Source: Spongiivirga citrea
GTDB taxonomy: Bacteria > Bacteroidota > Bacteroidia > Flavobacteriales > Flavobacteriaceae
DNA: 64,000 nt
Assembly (NCBI RefSeq): GCF_010671565.1
Contig: NZ_JAABOQ010000005.1
Location: forward strand, 62,001 to 126,000
Direction of reading: 5' to 3'
The first letter of the stretch is position 1; each line of letters begins with the position of its first letter. The notes beneath the pieces were generated by a model. That model was not told the origin of the DNA and ran no database searches. It saw only the letters and a program-made list of their open reading frames with translations. Position numbers and translations under genes: made by a program. Below are positions 18,735 to 26,717 of the stretch, in pieces.

Positions 18735-19671
18735 TGTGATATGCCTTGATAAGATCTAATGATTGTAATTTATCTTTCGTTAACTGTTCTTTGAGCGCCG
18801 CTACCGATTCAAATTTCACCTCGTTACGCAAGCGCTTTAGAAAGTGCAATTCAATTTCTTTTCCATAAAGGTCAGCATCAAAATCAAAAAAATAGGTTTC
18901 GATTTTTTTGGTGTCTTCATCACTCACCGTAGGATTTTGACCAATGTTGGTCATACCGTACACTTTTTCACTATTTAATGTTGCGCTCACTAAGTAAACA
19001 CCATCTTTAGGAATCAGTTTGTATGATTCTTTAACTGCAATGTTGGCAGTCGGAAATTGAATAGTTCTTCCTAAGCCTTTTCCTACAATAACGGTTCCTT
19101 CAATTGTATACTCATAGCCCAAATAACTATTTGCCTTGGCAACATCGCCATCGTTATGCAATGCATTTCTAATTTTAGTCGAACTAATTGCAACATCATT
19201 CAAAGCTTCGGCACTTATTTGTTCTACTTCAAAATCAAACGTTTTCCCAAATTCGATCAGGTCATTAATATCAGCAGTTCGATTTCTACCAAAACGATGA
19301 TCGTAGCCAATAATGATTTTTTTTGTTTTTAGTTGATTTACCAATACATCCCTTACAAACTCAATCGCCGTGAGACGAGAAAAATCTTTGGTAAAAGGAT
19401 GAACTATAAGGTGGTCGAGGCCTGTCTCTGATAAAATATCGGTACGCTCTTTGATGGTATTTAGTAACTTGATCGATACATCTTTTTGTAACACCATGCG
19501 AGGATGAGGGAAAAATGTAAGTATTACTGAATTTAGTCCAGTAGCCGCAGCTTGTTCTGTAAGATTATCGATGATTTTTCGGTGTCCGATATGTACGCCG
19601 TCAAAAGTACCTATAGTAACAACCGAACTAGTGTTTGAATTATATGATTGAATTGAATCGAATTTTTTCAC
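18727..19671 (-). CDS. ribF: Bifunctional riboflavin kinase / FAD synthetase
   Basis: RibF phosphorylates riboflavin to FMN and adenylates FMN to FAD. The 314-residue protein has the N-terminal adenylyltransferase domain (TIGTFDGVHIGH, residues 19-30; YDHRFGRN) and the C-terminal kinase domain (KGLGRTIQFPTANI and DGVYLV). The start codon is GTG at 19671, in keeping with the normal RibF N-terminus. First gene of a ribF-HTTM pair, divergent from the metallopeptidase operon. Confidence 0.95.
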   Translation of the reverse strand: MKKFDSIQSYNSNTSSVVTIGTFDGVHIGHRKIIDNLTEQAAATGLNSVILTFFPHPRMVLQKDVSIKLLNTIKERTDILSETGLDHLIVHPFTKDFSRLTAIEFVRDVLVNQLKTKKIIIGYDHRFGRNRTADINDLIEFGKTFDFEVEQISAEALNDVAISSTKIRNALHNDGDVAKANSYLGYEYTIEGTVIVGKGLGRTIQFPTANIAVKESYKLIPKDGVYLVSATLNSEKVYGMTNIGQNPTVSDEDTKKIETYFFDFDADLYGKEIELHFLKRLRNEVKFESVAALKEQLTKDKLQSLDLIKAYHNA

Positions 19672-19692
19672 AAAAAAATACGCTTATAGCAG

Positions 19693-19720
19693 TTGTTACG
19701 TTTTAAAAAATGTAGCTTTG
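19693..19720 (+). promoter_or_regulatory. Bacteroidota-type promoter for the metallopeptidase operon
   Basis: TTG (19693-19695), a gap of 17, then TAGCTTTG (19713-19720), a full match. The last three bases are an in-frame TTG that could be mistaken for a start codon; as it lies inside the promoter box, the ATG at 19742 is the better start. Confidence 0.6.
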
Positions 19721-19741
19721 TTTAGCGTCCTACCACAAAAA

Positions 19742-22700
19742 ATGCTTATGACATTGAGATTTTTACGCCAAATTATATCGATTTTCATCTTCCTTTTTAC
19801 TACAGTTGTTTTTGCGCAAAAATCATACTGGACAAAGACTACAGTCAAAGATAAATCTTCGATAACACAAAAGACAAATCTTATCTTAAAAAAGCAAAAA
19901 GTATTTACTTTAAATATGGATGCTTTTAAAAAAAACTTGGCAAAAGCTCCTAAACGAATTAATGCTAAGCAGGGAGGAGCCATTATGATACTGCCTAATG
20001 CTGATGGCAATTTGGAGCGTTTTTATGTTTACGAGGCTTCTATTATGCATCCCGCTTTAGCAGAAAAATATCCAACAATAAAATCATATGCCGCAACGGG
20101 TATCGATGACCCTTCAGCAAAAGCAAGATTTAGTGTAGATCATCGAGGAGCGCAATTTATGATTCGATCTACCAATAAATCGACGGTTTATATCGAACCT
20201 GATGTATCTGCAAAACAATATGTGGTGTATGCCAGAGAGGATATCACTTCTACTAAGGATGAGTTGCAATGTATTTTAGATGATTCCGCTTTTGGAGGTA
20301 AAATCCCCAATTTTAATAGTACAACACAGAAAAATACGAACGATAGTACTTTAAGAAAATATAGGCTTGCGCTGTCTTGTAGTGCGGAGTATGGAAATTT
20401 CTTTGCGAATACAGGCACCGAAGTCGCTGATATTTTGGCTCAGATGAATAATACAATGACCCGTGTAAATGGCATTTACGAGCTTGAATTAGGTATAACG
20501 ATGGAGCTTGTTGCGAACAATGATCAGGTGATTTTTTTTGGTGATGTTAATGCCGACCCATACACTGGAAATTTTAATACCGAAACACAAACCACACTTG
20601 ATAATATTATAGGTGATGGTAGTTACGATATAGGCCATAGTTTTAATACTTCTGGTGGAGGTGATGCCGGAGATATTGGTTCAGTTTGTAGAACTGGAAT
20701 TAAGGGAAGTGCATATACAGGTCGCGCGAATCCGACGGGTGATGCTTTCGATATCGACTTCGTAGCCCATGAAATAGGACATCAGTTTGGAGGTTTACAC
20801 GTGCAGAATGCAACAGCAAATTGCGCCCGTTCCGGGGGTGGAAATGCGGAAGTAGAGCCCGGAAGTGGAACGACCATAATGGGATATGCTGGCATATGTA
20901 CCACCACAGCTTCAAACATACAGGGCAATAGCGATGATTATTTTAATTATGTAAACATTAGGGACATTTCGGCCTTTGTACAAACCGGTGTTGGAGAATC
21001 ATGTGCTGAAACAATTGCATTGACGAATAATGCTCCTCAAGCTAATGCGGGTAATGACTATGTGATTCCTATTTCAACCCCATTTGTTTTAACTGGCACA
21101 GCAACCGATGCTGATGCAACTGATGTGCTGACCTATACATGGGAACAAAACGATCCGGAGGCAATAAATCAGGTTACACCAGAAGCGACTAATACCGGGG
21201 GACCACTTTTTAGATCAAGAAGGCCTTCTGCTTCACCATCACGATATTTCCCTTCATTAAATGATATTCTGGCGGGTAATTTAACACCTACTTTTGAAGT
21301 ATTACCCTCTGTAGGGCGAACTATGGAATTTGCTTTCACGGTAAGAGATAATGTTATTGGTGGTGGGCAAACAGATTCTGATTTAATGGGAATAACGGTA
21401 GATGGTGATTCAGGACCGTTTCAAATTACTTCTCAGAATAGCCCGTTTACATGGAATGCAGGCGAAACTGTAACAATTACTTGGGATGTTGCCAATACCG
21501 ACGTTGCACCTATTAATGTTCAAAATGTAAATATTTTATTGTCAAAAGATGGAGGACAAACTTTTGATACAACTTTAGCGGCCAACGTATCTAACAACGG
21601 AAGTTTTGATCTTATTGTTCCTGGTAATAATGCTACAAATCAAGGTCGAATTATGATTCAAGCAGTTGATAATGTCTTCTTTACAATCAATGGCTCTGTA
21701 TTCGAAATAGTTGATTCTGAGTTCGTGTTAACTCCAGATGAGACTAGTAAAACAGTATGCCAGCCTGATGATGTTGTCTATGCATTAACCTATAATACGT
21801 TTCTAGGATTTAATGAGGTAACTACTTTTAGTGCGGTCAACCCGCCAACAGGAAGCACGGTTACGTTTAACCCTACAACAGCAGTAAATGATGGTGATAC
21901 TGTGCAAATGACAGTTTCTGGAACTGCTTCGCTAGCTGTTGGGAATTATGACATTGATGTTTCAGCAAGTTCAGCCTCAGTAAACAAAACTATCACGGTC
22001 GATTTTGATGTCAACAATAGTACTTTCGGAACAATCAACTTATCTAATCCTGCTGATGCAGCAACCAATGTGTTGAGCAACCAACAATTTGAATGGGATG
22101 AAGATACTAATGCACAGCAATACGAAATAGAATTTGCGACTGATGCTGCCTTTACTGCAATAACTGAGCAAGCAACTACAACCAACAGTCAGTACATACC
22201 GACAGCATTGGCACCCAATACACAATATTTTTGGCGGGTACGGGCAATTAACGATTGTGGTCAGGGACCATACGCATCTGTGCGCTCATTCACTACCGCT
22301 CAAATAAACTGCTCGGATAATTTTACTCAAAATTTAAATTTAGAAATTCTTCCTAATGGTGAGCAGACGGTTACATATCAAATAAATGTCATTGATGATT
22401 TGGTAATTAGTGATCTAAATATTGCTTTAAATGTATCACACACTTTTCCTTCTGATCTTACAATACTTTTAAGAAGCCCCGAAGGTACTATATCGACTGT
22501 TTTTGATAGAAGCTGTAATCCAGGCAGTGGAGAAGATTTTGATGATATTAATGCCACTTTTGATGACGCTGGTAGTGTAATTAATTGTAGTAGCACTCCT
22601 CCAGCTATTGCTGGTTTAGTAAGTCCAGCAACGCCATTTTCGGTATTTAATGGTGAAAGTTCAATCGGTGTTTGGACACTAACAATAAACGACGGGTTTG

Positions 22701-23581
22701 ATATAGATGGTGGTTCTTTAAATAGTGTTGCACTAACAATATGTGGCGAAGGAGTTTTAACTCCTGATGAAGATAATGATGGAGTTCCTGATTCATCTGA
22801 TATTTGCCCCAATACTCCAGCAGGAAGCATGGTGGATGCTGAGGGATGTCCGATTTTTTCATTACCACCAAATAACTTTACACTTCAAATCACTTCAGAA
22901 ACCTGCAGAAATAGTAATAATGGTAGTTTGATGATTACATCTGCTAATACGGCATTTACATTTCAAGCTGCCTTAACAGGAGCGGCTTCATTAACGCGGG
23001 ATTTTTCAGGCACTACGACGTTTGATGATCTTGCAGCCGGAAATTATACCGTTTGTTTTACGTTGGCTGTCGAACCATCGTTTGAACAGTGTTTTGATAT
23101 CGTGATAACCGAGCCTGATCCGTTAAGTGTTTCTAGTCGAATTGAAGAGGAGAGTAGTACCCTTGTATTAAATTTGTCTGGTGCAACTACCTATAGAATT
23201 AACCTTAATAATGAGATTATAACTACACAAGAAGCTGAGGTTTCCCTACCGCTAAAAAAGGGAATTAATTTACTTAAGGTCAGCACCGATATAGATTGCC
23301 AAGGTGAAGTAGTTGAAAGTATTATATTTAATAGTCAGGCTATTCAATTATATCCCAACCCAGTAACGAATGGTACTGCATTTATTACCGCAGGAAGTGG
23401 GAATGATCAGCAAGCAGTTGTTAATGTGCATACCGTACATGGAGCTCTGTTGTTTAGTAGATCAATAAATGTCAGCAATGGCATTGGACAACTCGATATT
23501 TCCAATTTAAAAACGGGCACATATATTATTCAAGTTGCAACGAATAATCAAAAAGAAAGTTTTAAAATTATAAAGCGATAA
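19742..23581 (+). CDS. Secreted reprolysin-like zinc metallopeptidase with P domain and T9SS sorting domain
   Basis: A 1279-residue multidomain exoprotein. After a signal peptide (hydrophobic stretch ending VVFAQ) and propeptide comes a metzincin catalytic domain with HEIGHQFGGLH (His343 first) and a Met-turn TIMGYAG, as in M12B reprolysins. Then follow beta-sandwich repeats, including a fibronectin type III-like module (ATNVLSNQQFEWDED to YFWRVRAIND), a proprotein-convertase P-like domain (NVSHTFPSDLTILLRSP), a Ca-binding thrombospondin-3-like DEDNDGVPDSSD motif and a C-terminal YPNPV type A sorting domain. It should be exported by type IX secretion and act outside the cell. The stop codon overlaps the next ATG (TAATG). 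Confidence 0.9.
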   Translation: MLMTLRFLRQIISIFIFLFTTVVFAQKSYWTKTTVKDKSSITQKTNLILKKQKVFTLNMDAFKKNLAKAPKRINAKQGGAIMILPNADGNLERFYVYEASIMHPALAEKYPTIKSYAATGIDDPSAKARFSVDHRGAQFMIRSTNKSTVYIEPDVSAKQYVVYAREDITSTKDELQCILDDSAFGGKIPNFNSTTQKNTNDSTLRKYRLALSCSAEYGNFFANTGTEVADILAQMNNTMTRVNGIYELELGITMELVANNDQVIFFGDVNADPYTGNFNTETQTTLDNIIGDGSYDIGHSFNTSGGGDAGDIGSVCRTGIKGSAYTGRANPTGDAFDIDFVAHEIGHQFGGLHVQNATANCARSGGGNAEVEPGSGTTIMGYAGICTTTASNIQGNSDDYFNYVNIRDISAFVQTGVGESCAETIALTNNAPQANAGNDYVIPISTPFVLTGTATDADATDVLTYTWEQNDPEAINQVTPEATNTGGPLFRSRRPSASPSRYFPSLNDILAGNLTPTFEVLPSVGRTMEFAFTVRDNVIGGGQTDSDLMGITVDGDSGPFQITSQNSPFTWNAGETVTITWDVANTDVAPINVQNVNILLSKDGGQTFDTTLAANVSNNGSFDLIVPGNNATNQGRIMIQAVDNVFFTINGSVFEIVDSEFVLTPDETSKTVCQPDDVVYALTYNTFLGFNEVTTFSAVNPPTGSTVTFNPTTAVNDGDTVQMTVSGTASLAVGNYDIDVSASSASVNKTITVDFDVNNSTFGTINLSNPADAATNVLSNQQFEWDEDTNAQQYEIEFATDAAFTAITEQATTTNSQYIPTALAPNTQYFWRVRAINDCGQGPYASVRSFTTAQINCSDNFTQNLNLEILPNGEQTVTYQINVIDDLVISDLNIALNVSHTFPSDLTILLRSPEGTISTVFDRSCNPGSGEDFDDINATFDDAGSVINCSSTPPAIAGLVSPATPFSVFNGESSIGVWTLTINDGFDIDGGSLNSVALTICGEGVLTPDEDNDGVPDSSDICPNTPAGSMVDAEGCPIFSLPPNNFTLQITSETCRNSNNGSLMITSANTAFTFQAALTGAASLTRDFSGTTTFDDLAAGNYTVCFTLAVEPSFEQCFDIVITEPDPLSVSSRIEEESSTLVLNLSGATTYRINLNNEIITTQEAEVSLPLKKGINLLKVSTDIDCQGEVVESIIFNSQAIQLYPNPVTNGTAFITAGSGNDQQAVVNVHTVHGALLFSRSINVSNGIGQLDISNLKTGTYIIQVATNNQKESFKIIKR

Positions 23582-24267
23582 TGAAGTTTATGAAAAGAAT
23601 GTTGGCCGCTACTTTAGTTTTAGCATTGATAACAATAAGTTGCAAAAAAGACGATGGACCGCCACCAAATCCAACGGCTGCAACGCTTATTTTTCCGGAG
23701 GAAAATTCTGAATGTAATGAAGGTACTATTTTAAGCGCAACACAAAGTACAGTTACCTTTAGATGGACTATGAGTAATGCCACTAATGACTATGTGGTGA
23801 CACTTACGAATTTGGATACAAATACGACATCAACAGAACAATCAACAACTAATGAGGTTGACATAACAATTAATCGCGGGACACCTTATAGTTGGTCAGT
23901 TACTTCAAATGGAGTAGTAAATACTGATCCGGCTGAGAGCCCAACATGGCGTTTTTACAATGCGGGACCGGGAATTGTTAGTCATCCACCGTTTCCTGCT
24001 TCGACACCAAGCCCAGAAATGGGAGCGACCGTGCCTAGTGGTTCCATTACGCTACGTTGGCAAGCGGCCGATGTTGATAATGATATTGCAAGTTATGATG
24101 TTGTTTTTGATACAGTTTCGCCACCTGTACAAGCTGTCGGGAATGTTACTACTGCTGAACAGATAGTGAATACAAGTGCGAGCACTACATATTATTGGCA
24201 AATAACCACGAACGATAGCCAGGGTAATAAATCAAAATCGCAAATATTTCAATTCAAGACTAACTAG
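23581..24267 (+). CDS. Lipoprotein with fibronectin type III-like repeats
   Basis: A 228-residue protein with a lipoprotein signal peptide (lipobox ITIS-C, Cys21) followed by CKKDDGPPPNP, the usual charged/proline linker of Bacteroidota surface lipoproteins. Two repeats of about 90 residues follow, each with the FRWTMSN...YVVTLTNLDTN...PYSWSVTSN kind of pattern seen in fibronectin type III domains (second copy: LRWQAADVDND...YYWQITTND). Similar repeats occur in the metallopeptidase just upstream, with which it shares a TAATG junction, so it may tether or assist that enzyme at the surface (inference). Confidence 0.75.
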   Translation: MKFMKRMLAATLVLALITISCKKDDGPPPNPTAATLIFPEENSECNEGTILSATQSTVTFRWTMSNATNDYVVTLTNLDTNTTSTEQSTTNEVDITINRGTPYSWSVTSNGVVNTDPAESPTWRFYNAGPGIVSHPPFPASTPSPEMGATVPSGSITLRWQAADVDNDIASYDVVFDTVSPPVQAVGNVTTAEQIVNTSASTTYYWQITTNDSQGNKSKSQIFQFKTN

Positions 24268-24282
24268 GAAGGTGAGGAAATT

Positions 24283-24723
24283 ATGAGAAAAAGTCTTAGA
24301 AAATTTCTTTTAGATAAAGGATATACTCGAATTAAGCTTACCAAAATAAAGACCAATCATTATGCAATGAATGCTAAAATTAATGGAAGAAAAGGTTTTT
24401 TTATTGTTGATACCGGGGCATCAAGTTCTTGTGTAGGTTTAGATGCTATTGAAAATTTTGATTTGGATGCTGAAGATTCGGAAGTGCGAGCGGCTGGAGC
24501 AGGAGCGACTGATATGCTGACCAAAGTTTCATATAAAAATATATTAGAGATTGGTAGTTGGAAAAAGAAAAAAGTTGTGTTGGTGCTCTTTAATATGTCT
24601 CATGTAAATACTGCATTAACGCAACACAAAGCGGAACCGGTTGACGGCATTATTGGTGCTGACATTCTTAAAAAGGGTAGGGCCGTTATCGACTATGACA
24701 AAGATTGTTTGTATTTGAAATAA
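24283..24723 (+). CDS. Retropepsin-like (clan AA) aspartic protease domain protein
   Basis: A 146-residue protein with the single-lobe aspartic protease pattern: FFIVDTGASSS (Asp43-Thr-Gly) and a late VDGIIGADIL segment that matches the hydrophobic-Gly motif. Such proteins act as homodimers. No signal peptide is visible, so it may be cytosolic. The start is preceded by a purine-rich GGAAGGTGAGG, unusually Shine-Dalgarno-like for this genome. It lies 15 bases after the lipoprotein gene and is the last gene of the operon; a strong terminator follows. Confidence 0.78.
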   Translation: MRKSLRKFLLDKGYTRIKLTKIKTNHYAMNAKINGRKGFFIVDTGASSSCVGLDAIENFDLDAEDSEVRAAGAGATDMLTKVSYKNILEIGSWKKKKVVLVLFNMSHVNTALTQHKAEPVDGIIGADILKKGRAVIDYDKDCLYLK

Positions 24724-24746
24724 ACCGAAAAACAATAGCAAATAAA

Positions 24747-24777
24747 AAGCGCCAATTGATCTTTTCAATTGGCGCTT
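24747..24777. terminator. Bidirectional terminator between the retropepsin gene and asnS
   Basis: Perfect 13-bp stem AAGCGCCAATTGA (24747-24759) / TCAATTGGCGCTT (24765-24777) with an A-run to the left and a T-rich run to the right, so it can stop both converging transcripts. Confidence 0.8.
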
Positions 24778-24800
24778 ATATTTTTTATTAGATACTTTAT

Positions 24801-26243
24801 TTAAAACTCCGCATTTAATGGTGTTCTAGGAAAAGGTATTGCATCACGTATGTTACCCATTCCAGTTGCAAATAATACCAAACGTTCAAGTCCTAGTCCG
24901 AAACCAGAATGCGGTACTGTGCCGAACTTACGCAAGTCTAGATACCACCATAATTCTTCTTCTTCAATTCCCATTTCTTTAATACGTTCTTGAAGCACCT
25001 CAAGGCGTTCTTCACGTTGTGAACCTCCAGCAATCTCGCCAATACCTGGAAATAAAACATCCATGGCTCGTACGGTCTTTCCATCTTCATTCATTCGCAT
25101 ATAAAATGCTTTGATATTTGCAGGATAATCAAATAAAATAACTGGACACTCAAAGTGTTTTTCTACTAAATAGCGCTCGTGCTCACTTTGTAAGTCAGCA
25201 CCCCACTCTTCGATAAGGTATTTAAACTTTTTCTTTTTATTGGGTTTGCTGTTTCTAAGAATTTCAATTGCCTCAGTATAACTTACGCGCTTAAAGTTAT
25301 TGTCAATAACAAAATTTAGCTTCTCACGAAGCGTCATAGTACTGCGTTCAGCCTGTGGCTTTGACTTATCTTCCTGAATCAATCTGTTTTCTAAAAACTC
25401 AATATCGTCAGGACAAGTTTCCATCACATATTTAAGAACAGATTTGATGAAATCTTCAGCTAAATCCATGTTACCATCTAACTCACAAAAGGCGACCTCT
25501 GGTTCTATCATCCAGAATTCAGCTAAGTGACGAGATGTGTTTGAATTTTCAGCTCTAAAAGTAGGACCAAAAGTATATACTTGCCCCATGCCCATAGCAT
25601 AGGTCTCCGCTTCTAATTGGCCAGATACTGTAAGGTTGGTTTCTTTGCCAAAAAAGTCTTGTTTATAATCTACTTGACCATCTTCGGTAAGCGGAATGTT
25701 TTTTTCATCTAAAGTCGACACACGAAACATCTCGCCAGCACCTTCTGCATCACTACCGGTAATAATGGGAGTGTTTACGTAGTAAAACCCGTTTTGTTGA
25801 AAATACTGATGTATAGCGAATGACAAAGCAGATCGCACTCGCATAATTGCACCAAAAGTATTGGTGCGGGCACGTAAATGCGCTTGTTCACGTAAAAACT
25901 CTAAGGTGTGACGTTTTGGTTGTAAAATAGTTCGTTTTACTTCCTCCGGGTCGGCATCACCTAAAATAGTCACCTTTGTAACTTGAACTTCTACGGTTTG
26001 TCCTTTACCCTGACTTTCGACTAACGTACCATTAATTTTTACTGAAGCTCCAGTAGTGATTCTTTTCAATAGTGCTTCTGGTGTATTTTCGAAATCTACA
26101 ACACATTGTATATTGTGAATTGTAGAGCCGTCATTTAAAGCAATAAATCGATTGCTTCTAAACGATCGTACCCATCCGCTTACTTGAATCTCTTTCAAAA
26201 AGTCTGTGCTTGCCAAAAGCGCTTTAACCTTTGTGTTTTTCAT
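24801..26243 (-). CDS. asnS: Asparagine--tRNA ligase
   Basis: A 480-residue class IIb synthetase. The N-terminal OB-fold anticodon-binding domain (VSGWVRSFRSNRFIALNDGS) is followed by the class II core with motif 2 (FGPTFRAENSNTSRHLAEFWMIEPE, in pieces), and motif 3 near the C-terminus (GFGLGLERLVLFATGMGNIRD). The LAEFWMIEPE text and overall form fit AsnRS rather than AspRS. A TATATTTG box lies 27 bases upstream of the ATG. Confidence 0.96.
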   Translation of the reverse strand: MKNTKVKALLASTDFLKEIQVSGWVRSFRSNRFIALNDGSTIHNIQCVVDFENTPEALLKRITTGASVKINGTLVESQGKGQTVEVQVTKVTILGDADPEEVKRTILQPKRHTLEFLREQAHLRARTNTFGAIMRVRSALSFAIHQYFQQNGFYYVNTPIITGSDAEGAGEMFRVSTLDEKNIPLTEDGQVDYKQDFFGKETNLTVSGQLEAETYAMGMGQVYTFGPTFRAENSNTSRHLAEFWMIEPEVAFCELDGNMDLAEDFIKSVLKYVMETCPDDIEFLENRLIQEDKSKPQAERSTMTLREKLNFVIDNNFKRVSYTEAIEILRNSKPNKKKKFKYLIEEWGADLQSEHERYLVEKHFECPVILFDYPANIKAFYMRMNEDGKTVRAMDVLFPGIGEIAGGSQREERLEVLQERIKEMGIEEEELWWYLDLRKFGTVPHSGFGLGLERLVLFATGMGNIRDAIPFPRTPLNAEF

Positions 26244-26270
26244 CTTAACGTTCGTTGTCTTTTAAGGTTG

Positions 26271-26278
26271 CAAATATA
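26271..26278 (-). promoter_or_regulatory. Promoter -7 box for asnS
   Basis: TATATTTG on the minus strand, a full match to TAnnTTTG, 27 bases before the asnS ATG. No TTG at the standard spacing. Confidence 0.45.
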
Positions 26279-26457
26279 AATTTTTGCTTAGTAATGACAT
26301 TAATTTTTTACTAGGGTTTTATTTTGTTACAGAAATCAGTAATACGTAGGTAAAAGGCCACAAAATATGTTGTAAATAGCTTGTTTTCAGCGATTTTACA
26401 GTAAATTAACATTTCATTTAGGGGAAAAACCCCCTTTATCTCGCTAAAGTGATATGC

Positions 26458-26585
26458 TATATTTGTTGCAACTATTAATCAATAGTTATCGTTTTTATTA
26501 TTTATTTAATAAAAACAACTTTTAGGGTAGGTTTGGGGGAACTTACTCAAGCCCGCTGACATTGTCAGCGGGCTTGTTATTTTAT
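26458..26585 (+). ncRNA. Candidate structured small RNA with own promoter and terminator
   Basis: The 474-base gap between asnS and the MMPL gene (both minus strand) holds a plus-strand unit with no convincing reading frame. A TATATTTG box (26458-26465) is followed by three hairpins: AACTATT/AATAGTT (26470-26487, 4-base loop), a 10-bp stem GTTTTTATTA/TAATAAAAAC (26491-26516), and a GC-rich 12-bp stem AAGCCCGCTGAC/GTCAGCGGGCTT (26549-26575) followed by a T-rich run on the plus strand only. The predicted transcript is about 105-115 bases. No ATG lies inside. No TTG at the standard -33 position was found. I do not recognise a known RNA family. Confidence 0.5.
26549..26575 (+). terminator. Strong hairpin terminator with no upstream protein gene
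   Basis: Perfect 12-bp GC-rich stem with a 3-base loop (ATT), followed by GTTATTTTAT on the plus strand. Minus-strand reading gives no T-run, so it should end a plus-strand transcript. Confidence 0.7.
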
Positions 26586-26717
26586 GACATTTCGTTAAGT
26601 TGAAATGAGGTGTTTTTGACTGCTCTCAAGATTGGATTTGACAAATAATCCAAGAAGGCTACAGATATAATCCCGTTTAATTTATACCACTAAGAATTCA
26701 GAAAATCCTTTTCTTAA

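Noticed and set aside
19718-19741. TTG start for the metallopeptidase
   Set aside because: The TTG is the end of the TAGCTTTG promoter box, so it would not be in the mRNA.
22378-22830. Minus-strand frame of 150 codons
   Set aside because: It is antisense to the P-domain region of the metallopeptidase and has no start context or known motif.
26632-26653. Inverted repeat TTGGATT / AATCCAA near the end of the MMPL gene
   Set aside because: Seven-base AT-rich stem with no T-run on either strand; too weak to call a terminator.
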